A stretch of 64,000 bases of DNA from Brevundimonas goettingensis (GCF_017487405.1 NZ_CP062222.1:1225001-1289000); one strand, 5' to 3'; shown: positions 29,483 through 38,444, counted from the stretch's first letter. A program made the numbers and translations. The notes: generated by a model from the sequence alone, not told the origin.

Positions 29483-31900
29483 GTGAAGGTTGCGGAGCGC
29501 TGGTTCGTGTGGGCGGGCATCGGCCTGCTGGGCGCTATTGCGCTGGCGGGACTGGTGGTCGCCATCTATGCGGCCTGGCTGTTCCATGACCTGCCCGACG
29601 CCTCCGAACTGGCCGACTACCGCCCGCCGACCGCGACGCGCGTCTATGCCGGCGACGGCACCCTGATCGGCGAGTTCTCGGACGAGCGGCGCATCTATGT
29701 GCCCTATGAACAGATCCCACAGCAGGTCGTGCACGCCTTCATGGCGGCCGAGGACAAGAATTTCTTCCAGCACGGCGGTATCGACGTGTCCGGCCTGGGC
29801 CGGGCCATGTTCAAGAACGTCTTCAACTTCGTCTCCGGACGGCGTCTGGAGGGCGGCTCGACCATCACCCAGCAGGTCGCCAAGAACGTCCTCCTGACCA
29901 ATGAGTCGACGGTGGGCCGCAAGCTGAAGGAGGCCATCCTCTCCAGCCGCCTGGAAGCGACCCTGACCAAGGAACAGATCCTCGAGCTCTATCTGAACGA
30001 GATTTTCCTCGGCTACCGGTCGTATGGTGTGGCCTCGGCGGCCTACAACTACTTCGGCAAGTCGCTGCAGCAGCTGACGCCGGACGAGGCGGCCTTCCTC
30101 GCCTCCCTGCCCAAGGGACCGAACAACTACCATCCCAAACGCCACCCGGGCGCGGCCAAGGGCCGGCGCGACTGGGTGCTCGGCGAGATGGAGCAGAACC
30201 ACTGGATCACCGAGCAGCAGATGATCGACGGCCGCGCCCGGCCCCTGATCACCCAGGACGCTCCCAAGCGCGCCCAGTACGCCGACGCCGACTTCTTCGT
30301 CGAGGAAGCCCGCCGTCAGGCCCTGGCCAATACCGACATCGGCGACCAGCTGAACGCCGGCGGCTTCTATATGCGCACGACCCTTGACCCGACGCTCCAG
30401 ACGGCGGCCCGCGACGCCCTGATGACCGGGCTCGAGAACTATGACCGCCGCCACGGCTGGCGCGGCGCATGGGGCACGACCGACTTCGCTGACGGCTGGC
30501 AGGCCCAGGCCCTGAAGAAGACCACCCCGCCCGAACGCCGCGCCTGGCAGGCCGCCGCGGTAACCTCGGTTTCGGGCAACAGCGTCTCGATCGTCACCGC
30601 CCGCGACGGCGATACCGGCAGCCTGATCGTCGCCGACGCCGCCTGGGCCAACGCCAATCGCCAGCTGCGCCGCGGCGACCTGATCTTCGTCGAGAAGAAG
30701 GGCGGCCAGTACGCCCTGAAACAGATCCCGGCCGTCAACGGCGCCCTGGTGGCCATCGAACCCCAGTCGGGCCGCGTCCTGGCCATGGTCGGCGGCTATT
30801 CCTACGCCCTGTCCAGCTTCAACCGCGCCACCCAGGCCGAGCGCCAGCCCGGCTCGGCCTTCAAGCCGATCGTCTACGCCACCGCTCTGGAGACTGGCGA
30901 CTTCACCCCGGCCTCGGTCGTGCTGGACGCCCCGATCAGCTTCGCGGGCGGCGCCAACGGCGGCCGCTGGACGCCCGAGAACTATTCGAAAGAGTACTAC
31001 GGCCCCTCGACCCTGCGTCGCGGTCTGGAGCTGTCGCGCAACGTCATGACCGTGCGCCTTGCCTCGACCATCGGCATGCCGCGCATCATCGACCTGGCCA
31101 AGAAGATGGGCGTCTCCAACAGCCTGCAGCCCAATCTGTCGGTATCGCTGGGGGCAGGGGAGACCACCCCCTATCGCCTGACCGCGTCCTATGCCGCCTT
31201 CGTCAACGGCGGCCGCCGGGTTGATCCCTATCTGATCGAGATGGTCCAGGACCGGAACGGCGAGACCATCTATCGCGCCGACCGCCGCCAGTGCCGTGAG
31301 TGCGATCGCGGCTTCAGCGGCCAGCCGTCGCCGCGTCTGGAGCCGCGCGGGACCCAGGTCATCGACCCGATCACCGCCTACCAGATTTCCTCCATGCTGG
31401 AAGGCGTGGTCCAGCGCGGCACCGCAGCCAGCGCGCGCGGCCTCGGCCGCTGGATCGGCGGCAAGACCGGGACGACCAACGACTACCGCTCGGCCTGGTT
31501 CGTCGGCTTCTCGTCCGACATCGTGGTCGGGGTCTTCATCGGCTTCGACGACAACCGCTCGCTGGGCTCCGGCGAAACGGGCGCGGCCACCCCGGTGCCG
31601 ATCTTCACCGACTTCATGCAGCGCGCCCTGCGCGAGCGTCCGGCCCGGCCCTTCGTGCGTCCGCGCAACGCCGTCTTCCGCACGGTCAACGGCATCGAGG
31701 AAGCCTTCCGCCCCGGCACCGAGCGCGCCCGCAACGACCAGGCGCCGGATCCGAACGCCCCCGTCGGTCCGCTGAACTACAATGACGTCATCCGTCAGGA
31801 GCAGCAGAACGTGGGTCCCGCCATCCCGAACCTGCCGGCCCAGTCGGCCCCGCCGCCGCCGCAGAAGCCGCCGGCAGAGGATCTGAGCGGACTGTACTGA
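29483..31900 (+). CDS. mrcA: Penicillin-binding protein 1A (bifunctional)
   Basis: Polymerises and cross-links peptidoglycan. 805 residues: an N-terminal membrane helix, then a GT51 glycosyltransferase domain (AFMAAEDKNFFQHGGID with the catalytic Glu, EGGSTITQQVAKN, LYLNEIFLG). An OB-like insert precedes the transpeptidase domain with SAFK in RQPGSAFKPIVYATAL, SRN in LELSRNVMTV, and KTGTT. The Pro-rich tail is typical. GTG at 29483 is preceded by CGGAG. It lies in the same region as the amidase and prfB; the IS, exonuclease and chemoreceptor genes lie between amidase and PBP1A. Confidence 0.96.
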   Translation: MKVAERWFVWAGIGLLGAIALAGLVVAIYAAWLFHDLPDASELADYRPPTATRVYAGDGTLIGEFSDERRIYVPYEQIPQQVVHAFMAAEDKNFFQHGGIDVSGLGRAMFKNVFNFVSGRRLEGGSTITQQVAKNVLLTNESTVGRKLKEAILSSRLEATLTKEQILELYLNEIFLGYRSYGVASAAYNYFGKSLQQLTPDEAAFLASLPKGPNNYHPKRHPGAAKGRRDWVLGEMEQNHWITEQQMIDGRARPLITQDAPKRAQYADADFFVEEARRQALANTDIGDQLNAGGFYMRTTLDPTLQTAARDALMTGLENYDRRHGWRGAWGTTDFADGWQAQALKKTTPPERRAWQAAAVTSVSGNSVSIVTARDGDTGSLIVADAAWANANRQLRRGDLIFVEKKGGQYALKQIPAVNGALVAIEPQSGRVLAMVGGYSYALSSFNRATQAERQPGSAFKPIVYATALETGDFTPASVVLDAPISFAGGANGGRWTPENYSKEYYGPSTLRRGLELSRNVMTVRLASTIGMPRIIDLAKKMGVSNSLQPNLSVSLGAGETTPYRLTASYAAFVNGGRRVDPYLIEMVQDRNGETIYRADRRQCRECDRGFSGQPSPRLEPRGTQVIDPITAYQISSMLEGVVQRGTAASARGLGRWIGGKTGTTNDYRSAWFVGFSSDIVVGVFIGFDDNRSLGSGETGAATPVPIFTDFMQRALRERPARPFVRPRNAVFRTVNGIEEAFRPGTERARNDQAPDPNAPVGPLNYNDVIRQEQQNVGPAIPNLPAQSAPPPPQKPPAEDLSGLY

Positions 31901-31907
31901 GGTCAAA

Positions 31908-31954
31908 GGGTCGAGGGTCGAGGGGCGAGTCAGGCTTCTTTCGACCCTCGACCC
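31908..31954. terminator. Perfect 14-bp inverted repeat downstream of PBP1A
   Basis: GGGTCGAGGGTCGA (31908-31921) pairs with TCGACCCTCGACCC (31941-31954) across a 19-base loop, 8 bases after the stop. A further TCGACCCT copy follows at about 31963. There is no clean U-tract, so termination is plausible but not certain. Confidence 0.5.
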
Positions 31955-32038
31955 TCATCCCTCGACCCTGTTCTCCCTTTCCCTTTCCCCCGGCGCGCTC
32001 TATGTCCGCGCCTCACTTGTGTATCGCCGGAGATTGCG

Positions 32039-33161
32039 ATGAGACCGGATGTCGAGGCCATGAAGGCCGACATCGAGCAGAGCGTCGCTCTGCTCAGGAG
32101 GCGTCTTTGACTGGGATGTCGCCGTCAGAAAGCTCGATGAGCTGAACGCCCGGGTCGAGGACCCGACCCTGTGGGACAAGCCCGACGAGGCCCAGGCCGT
32201 CAGTCGCGAGCGCGCCCAGCTCGAAGGCAAGATCAACACCGTCAAGGAGATGGTCCGCGACCTGGAGGACGGCGTCATGCTGTCCGAAATGGCCGACGAG
32301 GAGGGCGATGAGGCCACCCTCGAGGAGGCCCGCGCCCAGCTCAAGGCCATCAAGGACCGTGCCGCCCGCGCCGAGCTGGAGGCCCTGCTGTCCGGCGAGG
32401 CCGACGGCAACGACGCCTATCTGGAAGTGAACTCCGGCGCCGGTGGCACCGAGTCGAACGACTGGGCCGGCATGCTGCTGCGCATGTACACCCGCTGGGC
32501 CAAGGCGCACGGCTATGAGGTCGAGATCGAGGCCCTGGAAGACGGCGAACAGGCGGGCGTCAAATCGGCGACGGTCCTGATCACCGGCCCCAACGCCTAT
32601 GGCTGGCTGAAGTCGGAATCGGGCGTCCACCGCCTGGTCCGCATCAGCCCCTATGACGCCGCCGCCAAACGCCACACCTCCTTCGCCTCCATCGGAGTGT
32701 CGCCGGTCGTCGATGACACCATCGAGATCGACATCAATCCGTCGGACGTGCGCACCGACACCTATCGCGCCTCCGGCTCGGGCGGTCAGCACATCAACAA
32801 GACCGACTCGGCCGTGCGCCTGACCCATATCCCGACCAATACGGTGGTGGCCTGTCAGGCCGGCCGCTCCCAGCACCAGAACCGCGAGATGGCGTGGAAG
32901 ATGCTGCGCGGCCGTCTGTACGAGCTGGAACTGCAGAAGCGCGAGGCGGCTGCCCAGGCCCTGGCCGACGCCAAGACCGACATCGGCTGGGGGCACCAGA
33001 TCCGCTCCTACGTCCTGCAGCCCTATCAGATGGTCAAGGACCTGCGCACCGAGGTCGAGACCTCGGACACCGCAGGGGTTCTGGACGGCGACCTCGACGC
33101 CTTCATGGGCGCGGCCCTGGCCCAGCGGGTCGGCGAGACCCGCGGCTCGTCGGTGGACTAA
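32039..33161 (+). CDS. prfB: Peptide chain release factor 2, with programmed +1 frameshift
   Basis: Terminates translation at UGA and UAA. The first 23 codons (MRPDVEAM...RRRL) end at in-frame TGA 32108-32110. Reading then continues in the +1 frame as [13 protein letters not shown], giving 373 residues in all. [19 protein letters not shown] carries the catalytic GGQ. The stop-recognition tripeptide position reads SPY ([14 protein letters not shown]) where E. coli RF2 has SPF. The start ATG follows CCGGAG. Low RF2 activity at the TGA favours the shift, so the protein regulates itself. Confidence 0.96.
32096..32111 (+). promoter_or_regulatory. prfB autoregulatory frameshift signal
   Basis: An internal Shine-Dalgarno AGGAGG (32096-32101) lies three bases before CTT TGA C (32105-32111). 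The spacing and the slippery CTT-TGA-C are the classic RF2 programmed site. Confidence 0.95.
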
Positions 33162-33166
33162 AAGAG

Positions 33167-33195
33167 AAAGGGCCCGGAGCGATCCGGGCCCTTTT
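33167..33195 (+). terminator. Terminator of prfB
   Basis: GGGCCCGGA and TCCGGGCCC pair across GCGA and are followed by TTTT; AAA precedes the stem. It starts 6 bases after the prfB stop. Confidence 0.9.
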
Positions 33196-33202
33196 GCCTT
33201 TC

Positions 33203-33213
33203 GGGGGGGGGGG
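33203..33213. repeat. G11 homopolymer
   Basis: Eleven consecutive G lie between the prfB terminator and the start of the next gene, about 49 bases before its ATG. It is the longest single-base run I noticed in the window. Its length should be treated as uncertain. Confidence 0.8.
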
Positions 33214-33261
33214 CAGGCTCCCGGAGTGGACAGGCTTCACCGATTGCCGGACTATCGCGGC

Positions 33262-34527
33262 ATGGGGCTGTCGTGTTGTTCGTGCGGGTACAGGTCGGGG
33301 AACCGCGCCGTCTTCCGGCCCGTGAAGCGCAACCTGTTCGGCCTGCGCCGCTGGCTGTGTTTTGGATGCCGGCCCGTGCCCAGAGGCCGGTTCGGGCTGG
33401 AGAGCCTCGTCGTGTCTGGCCTGATGGTGTTGGCGGGAAGCGCGATTCTGGCGGCAGGCGCCGTGCTGGAACCGTTCGGCTATATCCTCGTGGCCTGGGG
33501 CGGCTTCATCCTCATGGCCCCGGTCACACTCGCCATTCATGAGCTGGGCCATGCCGGCGTCGCCGCCTTGCTGGGCCGGCGCGTCTATCAGATCAACATC
33601 GGCACGGGCCGCGCCTTCGGGGCCTTCAGCATAGGCCTCACCCGTCTGGCCTTCGGTCGCGATCTGGGCTTCGGATATGTGATCCAGATGCCCTTGAAGA
33701 CGGCCAGCCGTGCGGGAGACATGGCGGTCTTCGCGGCGGGGGCGGCCGCGAACCTCGCCGTCGCCGGGGTCATGCTGTGGCTGGTGAACGGAGCGCCGCA
33801 CTGGGGCGGCGTCCCGGCCGCCCTGACGCTGGCGTCGCTGTTCTCGAACCTCATCACAGGGGCGATGGCTCTGGTTCCCCGGACCTATGCCTTCGAGGGG
33901 CAGGCCCTGGTGTCGGACGGGCGACAGTTGCTTCATCTGCTTCTGCGGCGGCGCGCGGCCGTGGACTGGGGCCCGCTTCACGACGCCTACCAGGCTGTGT
34001 CCCTCGCTCAGGCGAAGCGTTGGTCGCAAGCCGAGGCCAAGTATCGGGACGCCTTTGCCCGCTACCCCGACCAGCCCGGCTTCCTCGGCGGGCTGATGCA
34101 CATCCTTCCCTTCTCAAAGGATCATGAGGCGGCCAGAGCCTGCGCCGAGGCGCATGAGGCCTTCCTGCGGCCGGAGCGCGAGGTCGCGGCCCCGATGGCG
34201 GTGAGCTGGGGCTATGCCTGGGGGATGGCGGCCTGGTCGTTCGTCCGGTCCCCGATCGGGGATTTGGCCGCGGCCGACCTCTATTCGCGGCGAGCCCTCG
34301 ACCTCGACAGTCTGCCCCATCCGCGCGCCATTCGGGGCGCGCTGCTGGCCCGCACTGGCGAGCCCGAACGCGGGCTTGCCGAGATGGTGGAGAGCTTCAG
34401 GACCTTGCCCAACCCCGGCGACCAGCTGGAGTTCTGCGACTTCATCATCGCCCACGGGCTGGAAAGCGCCGATCTGAAGACGCCCGACTTCGAGGACTAT
34501 GCGGTCCACCTGCGCAAGCTGACCTAG
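33262..34527 (+). CDS. Zinc-ribbon / M50-like metalloprotease / TPR-like membrane protein
   Basis: 421 residues with an uncommon layout. Residues 1-40 form a putative zinc ribbon (CCSCGYRSG ... CFGC, two CxxC pairs). Two hydrophobic helices (LVVSGLMVLAGSAILAAGAVL; GYILVAWGGFILMAPVTLAI) run straight into HELGHAGVAALLG, an HExxH zinc motif placed as in site-2 proteases. More hydrophobic segments follow, then ALVSDGRQLLHLLLRR, which resembles the second M50 motif (xxDGxxLL). The last 200 residues are soluble helices with TPR-like periodicity (AKRWSQAEAKYRDAFARYPDQPGF, LYSRRALDLDSLPHPRAIRGALLARTG). Proteolysis inside the membrane is inferred. ATG 33262 is used; GTG 33226 has GGAG touching it, too close. 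It is isolated between two terminators. Confidence 0.7.
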   Translation: MGLSCCSCGYRSGNRAVFRPVKRNLFGLRRWLCFGCRPVPRGRFGLESLVVSGLMVLAGSAILAAGAVLEPFGYILVAWGGFILMAPVTLAIHELGHAGVAALLGRRVYQINIGTGRAFGAFSIGLTRLAFGRDLGFGYVIQMPLKTASRAGDMAVFAAGAAANLAVAGVMLWLVNGAPHWGGVPAALTLASLFSNLITGAMALVPRTYAFEGQALVSDGRQLLHLLLRRRAAVDWGPLHDAYQAVSLAQAKRWSQAEAKYRDAFARYPDQPGFLGGLMHILPFSKDHEAARACAEAHEAFLRPEREVAAPMAVSWGYAWGMAAWSFVRSPIGDLAAADLYSRRALDLDSLPHPRAIRGALLARTGEPERGLAEMVESFRTLPNPGDQLEFCDFIIAHGLESADLKTPDFEDYAVHLRKLT

Positions 34528-34540
34528 ACGCGACAAACAG

Positions 34541-34570
34541 AAAGGGCCCGGATCGCTCCGGGCCCTTTTT
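34541..34570. terminator. Bidirectional terminator between the M50-like gene and bactofilin
   Basis: AAAGGGCCCGGA and TCCGGGCCCTTTTT pair across TCGC. It lies between convergent genes, with an A-run on one side and a T-run on the other. The stem is the same as in the prfB terminator at 33167. Confidence 0.9.
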
Positions 34571-34592
34571 GCTGTCTGCCTGTCGCCAGCCC

Positions 34593-35174
34593 TCAGAAGC
34601 TCGGGATCTGCGGCTTCTCCTCGACCGGCAGGGGCGGGGCGCTGAAGGCGTCGGCGGTGGGCGCCGGAGCGGGCGTCGGGGCCGGAGCGGCGGCGACGGG
34701 AGCGACGACAGGAGCCTGCGGACGGCTCTGCAGCACGCGGCCCTGGAAGTAGGCGCCGATGTCGATCGACAGCTGTTCGGCGGTGATGTCGCCGTCGACA
34801 TAGGCGGTCGAGACCAGCTTGACCTGCTTGCCCGTGACGCCGCCGACGATGCGGCCGCGCACTTCGAGATAGTCGGCGCTGACATTGCCCTCGACGGCGC
34901 CGGTCTCGCCGACGATCAGGCGGCCGACGCGGATGTCGCCCTTGACCGCGCCGTCGACCTGCAGGTCGCCGCCGCCGGTGACCGTGCCCTCGAACTGCAG
35001 GTCCGACGACAGGGTCGACAGGCCGCGCGACGAGATCGACGGGGCGGGAGCCGGGGTGGGGGCGCTGGTCATGGGACGTCCTGGCGAAGGCAGATCCGGC
35101 AGCGGCGGGATCGGCGCAGGGATCGGCCGGGTCTGGCCGGGAGCGGGCGTGGCGGGCTTAGTCTTGTTGAACAA
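34593..35174 (-). CDS. Bactofilin (polymer-forming cytoskeletal protein)
   Basis: 193 residues. The central DUF583 beta-helix runs from SRGLSTLSSDLQFEGTVTGGGDLQVDGAVKGDI to AEQLSIDIGAYFQGRV, flanked by Pro/Ala-rich tails. Bactofilins self-assemble without nucleotide and place cell-wall enzymes at curved or stalked sites. The start is TTG at 35172-35174 (MFNKTKP), preceded by GGAGATCAAC at ideal spacing. It overlaps the end of the M23 peptidase gene by 17 bases, so the two are translationally coupled and probably work together. Confidence 0.92.
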   Translation of the reverse strand: MFNKTKPATPAPGQTRPIPAPIPPLPDLPSPGRPMTSAPTPAPAPSISSRGLSTLSSDLQFEGTVTGGGDLQVDGAVKGDIRVGRLIVGETGAVEGNVSADYLEVRGRIVGGVTGKQVKLVSTAYVDGDITAEQLSIDIGAYFQGRVLQSRPQAPVVAPVAAAPAPTPAPAPTADAFSAPPLPVEEKPQIPSF

Positions 35175-36311
35175 GTTGATCTCCTGCTCTGAGGAAGCGG
35201 GCGGGGTTCTGGGCACGACCGTTGACCCACACCTCGTAGTGCAGATGAACGCCCGTGGAGCGGCCGGTGGTTCCCATCGCGCCGATCCGCTGGCCGAGCG
35301 CGATTGGCTGGCCGGGCTTGACGGCGATGGAGTTCAGATGGGCGAACCGGGTCTTGAAACCGTGCCCATGGTCTATCTCAACGGTGTTGCCATACCCTGA
35401 ACGAACGCCCGTAAAGAGATGACGCCGGGGGCCGTCGCATAGATGGGGGTGTTCAAGGGGGCGGCGAAGTCCTGGCCCTGATGCAGGGCGGGACGGCCGT
35501 TGAAGGGGTCGAAGCGGACGCCGAAGCCCGAGGTCGTGCGGGCCTGGGTCGGGCGGGCGAACGGCAGGCCGTCGGCGACGTCGGCCAGCCGGCGCATGTC
35601 GTTCAGATTGTCGGCGGCGTTGCGGATGCGGATGGCGAAGCCTTCGTCGACGTCCAGAATGGCGGCCAGGGCGCGCGGGTCCTTGGCCTCGACCAGCGGG
35701 CCGCCGAGGCCGGCGCCCTGGACCACATAGGCGGCGGGATTCAGGCCGGCCAGGCGGAAGGCGAGGCGTAGCCGCTCGGCGCGGGTCTGGGCGAAGGCCT
35801 CGGCCCTGGCGATCAACCGGTCCTGATCCAGCCGCACGGCCATGACGCGCTGGACGGGCGAATGGTCGGCGGCGCGGAGCGGGGTGGCGGGCTTGAGCGC
35901 GCCCTGCGCCCCCGGCACCCCGTGGAACATGGACATCACGCCGGTCAGGGCCGCGTGGCGGTGCTCGACCATCTGGGCCATCTCGTCCAGCGAGCCGTTC
36001 GTCGCCGACATCCGCACCACGGCGGTCTCAAGACGGGCCTGAAGGTCGGCGTTGGCGCGTTCGGAGGCGGCGCGGGCGCGCACGACCTGGCTGTCCGCCT
36101 GGGTCCGGGCCACGACATCGAAGAGGAAGCCGCCCGAGGCGACCAGGGTCCAGCCGACCGCCAGCGCCGCGACGCCGGCCATGATCATCTGGCGTCCCGT
36201 CGTCAGCACATAGCCCCGAACATCGCCGTTGCTCTCGCGCAGATAGAGACAACGTTCGGGGAATAGGCGTTCGATCAAGGAGCGCCTGACCACTCCTGTG
36301 TCTTCCTGCAT
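35158..36311 (-). CDS. Membrane-anchored M23 (LytM) peptidase, reading frame broken once
   Basis: The cytoplasmic N-terminus (MQEDTGVVRRSLIERLFPER), one membrane helix (MIMAGVAALAVGWTLVASGGFLF) and a coiled coil precede the M23 domain. That domain has SGFGVRFDP and HQGQDFAAP (first zinc ligands). After APGVIS the frame fails at 35413-35415 (AAA on the plus strand). The other frame continues SGYGNTVEIDHGHGFKTRFAHL and STGVHLHYEVWVNG, with the HxH that completes the site, to RFLRAGDQLVQQD. Adding one T restores 384 residues. Such peptidases cut peptidoglycan cross-links and pair with bactofilins in several bacteria. Start 36311 is preferred to GTG 36380. Confidence 0.88.
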
Positions 36312-36375
36312 TGTAATCACGCCCCCACGCTTACGGGGACACTTATCCGGGAACAGAGGCAGGACGGCAACAGCG

Positions 36376-36390
36376 TTCACGCGTTGTTAA
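36376..36390 (-). promoter_or_regulatory. Possible CtrA box upstream of the M23-bactofilin operon
   Basis: On the minus strand the sequence reads TTAA-CAACGCG-TGAA, one mismatch from the CtrA consensus TTAA-N7-TTAA, 65 bases before the chosen start. CtrA control of wall-shape genes would be expected in Caulobacterales. A single match of this size can arise by chance. Confidence 0.3.
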
Positions 36391-36419
36391 CCATCATTGT
36401 GCGCTGCAACGCCTGAAAC

Positions 36420-36442
36420 GAATCTAGGGCAGGCCCAGATTC
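36420..36442 (-). terminator. Hairpin downstream of bcp
   Basis: GAATCT/AGATTC plus GGGC/GCCC form a 10-bp stem with one bulged A and a 2-base loop. It lies about 50 bases after the bcp stop and ahead of the M23 promoter. No U-tract. Each arm contains a GANTC methylation site. Confidence 0.4.
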
Positions 36443-36492
36443 GCGCGATTGGGGTATTGTTGCAGGGGCACAGTCTGCTTGCGGGGCCGAGG

Positions 36493-36969
36493 TCAGGCGG
36501 GACGCAGTTCCTTGGCGGCCTCGAGCACGGCGGCGGCGTGGCCCTTGACCGAGACCTTGCGCCATGTGCGCCGCACAACTCCGGCTTCGTCGATCAGGAA
36601 GGTGGCGCGTTCGATTCCCATATAGACGCGGCCGTAGAGCTGCTTCTCGCCCCAGACGCCGTAGCCTTCCGTGACCGCGCCGGTCTCGTCCGAGCCCAGG
36701 ACGACGCCCAGCGCCGCCTTGGTCTTGAACCGGTCCAGCTTCTTCACCGGGTCGCGGGAGACGCCGATGACGACGGCGTTCGCGGCGGCGAACTGGTCGC
36801 CGAGGGCGGTGAAGTCCTGGCCCTCGGTCGTGCAGCCGGGGGTGTCGGCCTTGGGGTAGAAGTAGAGGACCACGGTCTTCCCATTCAGCCCTGCGAGCGA
36901 GATCGCCCCGCCGCCGTCGACAGGCAGGTTGAACGCGGGGGCAGGGGCGCCTTCGGTGATCTCCACCAT
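36493..36969 (-). CDS. bcp: Peroxiredoxin of the BCP/PrxQ group
   Basis: Reduces hydrogen peroxide and organic peroxides with thioredoxin. The 158-residue thioredoxin fold has the peroxidatic Cys in YPKADTPGCTTEGQDF near residue 48. The second Cys five residues later, common in this group, is absent (TEGQD), so it appears to be a one-Cys type. GVSRDPVKKLDRF and RATFLIDEAGVVRRTWRKVSVKGHA complete the family pattern. Its ATG overlaps the tyrS stop by one base. Confidence 0.93.
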   Translation of the reverse strand: MVEITEGAPAPAFNLPVDGGGAISLAGLNGKTVVLYFYPKADTPGCTTEGQDFTALGDQFAAANAVVIGVSRDPVKKLDRFKTKAALGVVLGSDETGAVTEGYGVWGEKQLYGRVYMGIERATFLIDEAGVVRRTWRKVSVKGHAAAVLEAAKELRPA

Positions 36970-38225
36970 CAGACGGGCCTGACCAGGACGATCTTCTTCT
37001 TGCCGGCGGCCAGCTTGATCACCCCGTCGGCGTTGACGTCGGAGACCTCGATCAGGCGGGCCCCGTCGGCGATGGCCTCGTCGTTCAGGCGCAGGCCGCC
37101 GCCCTGGGCCAGGCGCCGGGCCTCGCCGTTCGATGCAGTCAGGCCGGCCTTGGTCACGACGGCGGCGACCATGGCCCCGATCACTTCGTCAGACGCCAGT
37201 TCGACGGTCGGCAGGTCGGCCGACAGCTGACCCTTCTCGAAGGCGCTCTCGGCGGCCGCGCGAGCGGTGGCGGCGGCCTCCGCCCCGTGCAGCAGGGCTG
37301 TGGCGGCGTCGGCCAGCGCCTTCTTGGCGTCATTGATGGCGGCGCCTTCCAGCGCCTCCAGACGGGCGATCTCGTCCAGCGGCAGGTCGGTGAACAGGCG
37401 CATGAACTTGCCCACGTCGCCGTCCTCGGCATTGCGCCAGAACTGCCAGTAGTCGTACGGGCTCAGCTGTTCGGCGTTCAGCCAGACAGCGCCCTGCGCG
37501 GTCTTGCCCATCTTGCCGCCCGAGGCTGTGGTCAGCAGCGGCGTGGTCAGGCCGAAGGCCGACTTCTGGTCCACGCGGCGCACCAGGTCGACGCCCGAGA
37601 CGATGTTGCCCCACTGGTCCGACCCGCCCATCTGCAGGGTGACGTTGTGGCGGCGGTTCAGCTCGAGGAAGTCGACCGACTGCATCAGCATGTAGTTGAA
37701 CTCGAGGAAGCTCATCGGCTGCTCGCGCTCCAGCCGCAGCTTGACCGAGTCGAAGGCCAGCATCCGGTTGACCGTGAAGTGGGTCCCGTACTCGCGCAGG
37801 AACTGGATGTAGCCGTACTCGGACAGCCAGTCGTCGTTGTTGATCAGGATGGCGTCGGTGGGCCCGTCGCCGAAGGTCAGGAAGACCTCGAACACCGACT
37901 TGATGGAGGCGATGTTGGCGGCGATGTCGGCGTCGGTCAGGTGCGGGCGCGAGGTGTCGCGGCCGGTCGGATCGCCGACCTTGGTCGTGCCGCCGCCGAT
38001 GATGACCACGGGCTTGCCGCCCGCCTGCTGCAGCCGGCGCAGCATCATGACCGAGATCAGATTGCCGACGTGGAGGCTCTTCGCCGTCGCGTCGAAGCCG
38101 ACATAGCCGACCACGATCCCGGCGGCGGCCGCCGCATCCAGCTCGGCCGGATGGGTCACCTGATGGATATAGCCGCGGTCCTGCAGCGTCTTGAGGAAGT
38201 CGGACTTGAAGGGGGTATCGGTCAT
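36969..38225 (-). CDS. tyrS: Tyrosine--tRNA ligase
   Basis: 418 residues. The class I fold carries the HIGH-like motif in FDATAKSLHVGNLISVMML and the KMSKS-like motif in TASGGKMGKTAQGAVWLN. Tyrosine-binding residues lie in YMLMQSVDFLEL and MGGSDQWGNIVSGVDLV. A C-terminal S4 RNA-binding domain (EARRLAQGGGLRLNDEAI) ends the chain. Start ATG 38223-38225 (MTDTPFKSDFLKTLQDRGY) is preferred to the longer frame. It overlaps bcp by one base downstream. Confidence 0.96.
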   Translation of the reverse strand: MTDTPFKSDFLKTLQDRGYIHQVTHPAELDAAAAAGIVVGYVGFDATAKSLHVGNLISVMMLRRLQQAGGKPVVIIGGGTTKVGDPTGRDTSRPHLTDADIAANIASIKSVFEVFLTFGDGPTDAILINNDDWLSEYGYIQFLREYGTHFTVNRMLAFDSVKLRLEREQPMSFLEFNYMLMQSVDFLELNRRHNVTLQMGGSDQWGNIVSGVDLVRRVDQKSAFGLTTPLLTTASGGKMGKTAQGAVWLNAEQLSPYDYWQFWRNAEDGDVGKFMRLFTDLPLDEIARLEALEGAAINDAKKALADAATALLHGAEAAATARAAAESAFEKGQLSADLPTVELASDEVIGAMVAAVVTKAGLTASNGEARRLAQGGGLRLNDEAIADGARLIEVSDVNADGVIKLAAGKKKIVLVRPV

Positions 38226-38444
38226 GGCGGTTCCGTTAGCAGGGGAGCCGACGGGCGTCATCCGTTTCCGGAAGGGGCGCGCCGCCGGCGAGGGCGGCGC
38301 GTAGGTTCGCGGCCGCTCGCTAGCTCAGTGAGCGGTAATAGAGGCCGGTGCGGGCGAGGCGTGCGAACATCTCCGCAGGCTAGGATGAAGGCCGCCGGAC
38401 GGTCAAGCGTTTGACGTCCGGGCGGCGCACGCTATCGAAGAGGG

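Noticed and set aside
38300..38350. tRNA-like stretch CTAGCTCAGTGAGCGG
   Set aside because: It resembles a D-arm, but no acceptor stem, anticodon stem or T-arm with GGTTCGA can be placed around it. It is a short palindrome (CCGCTC...GAGCGG) between tyrS and the DOMON gene.
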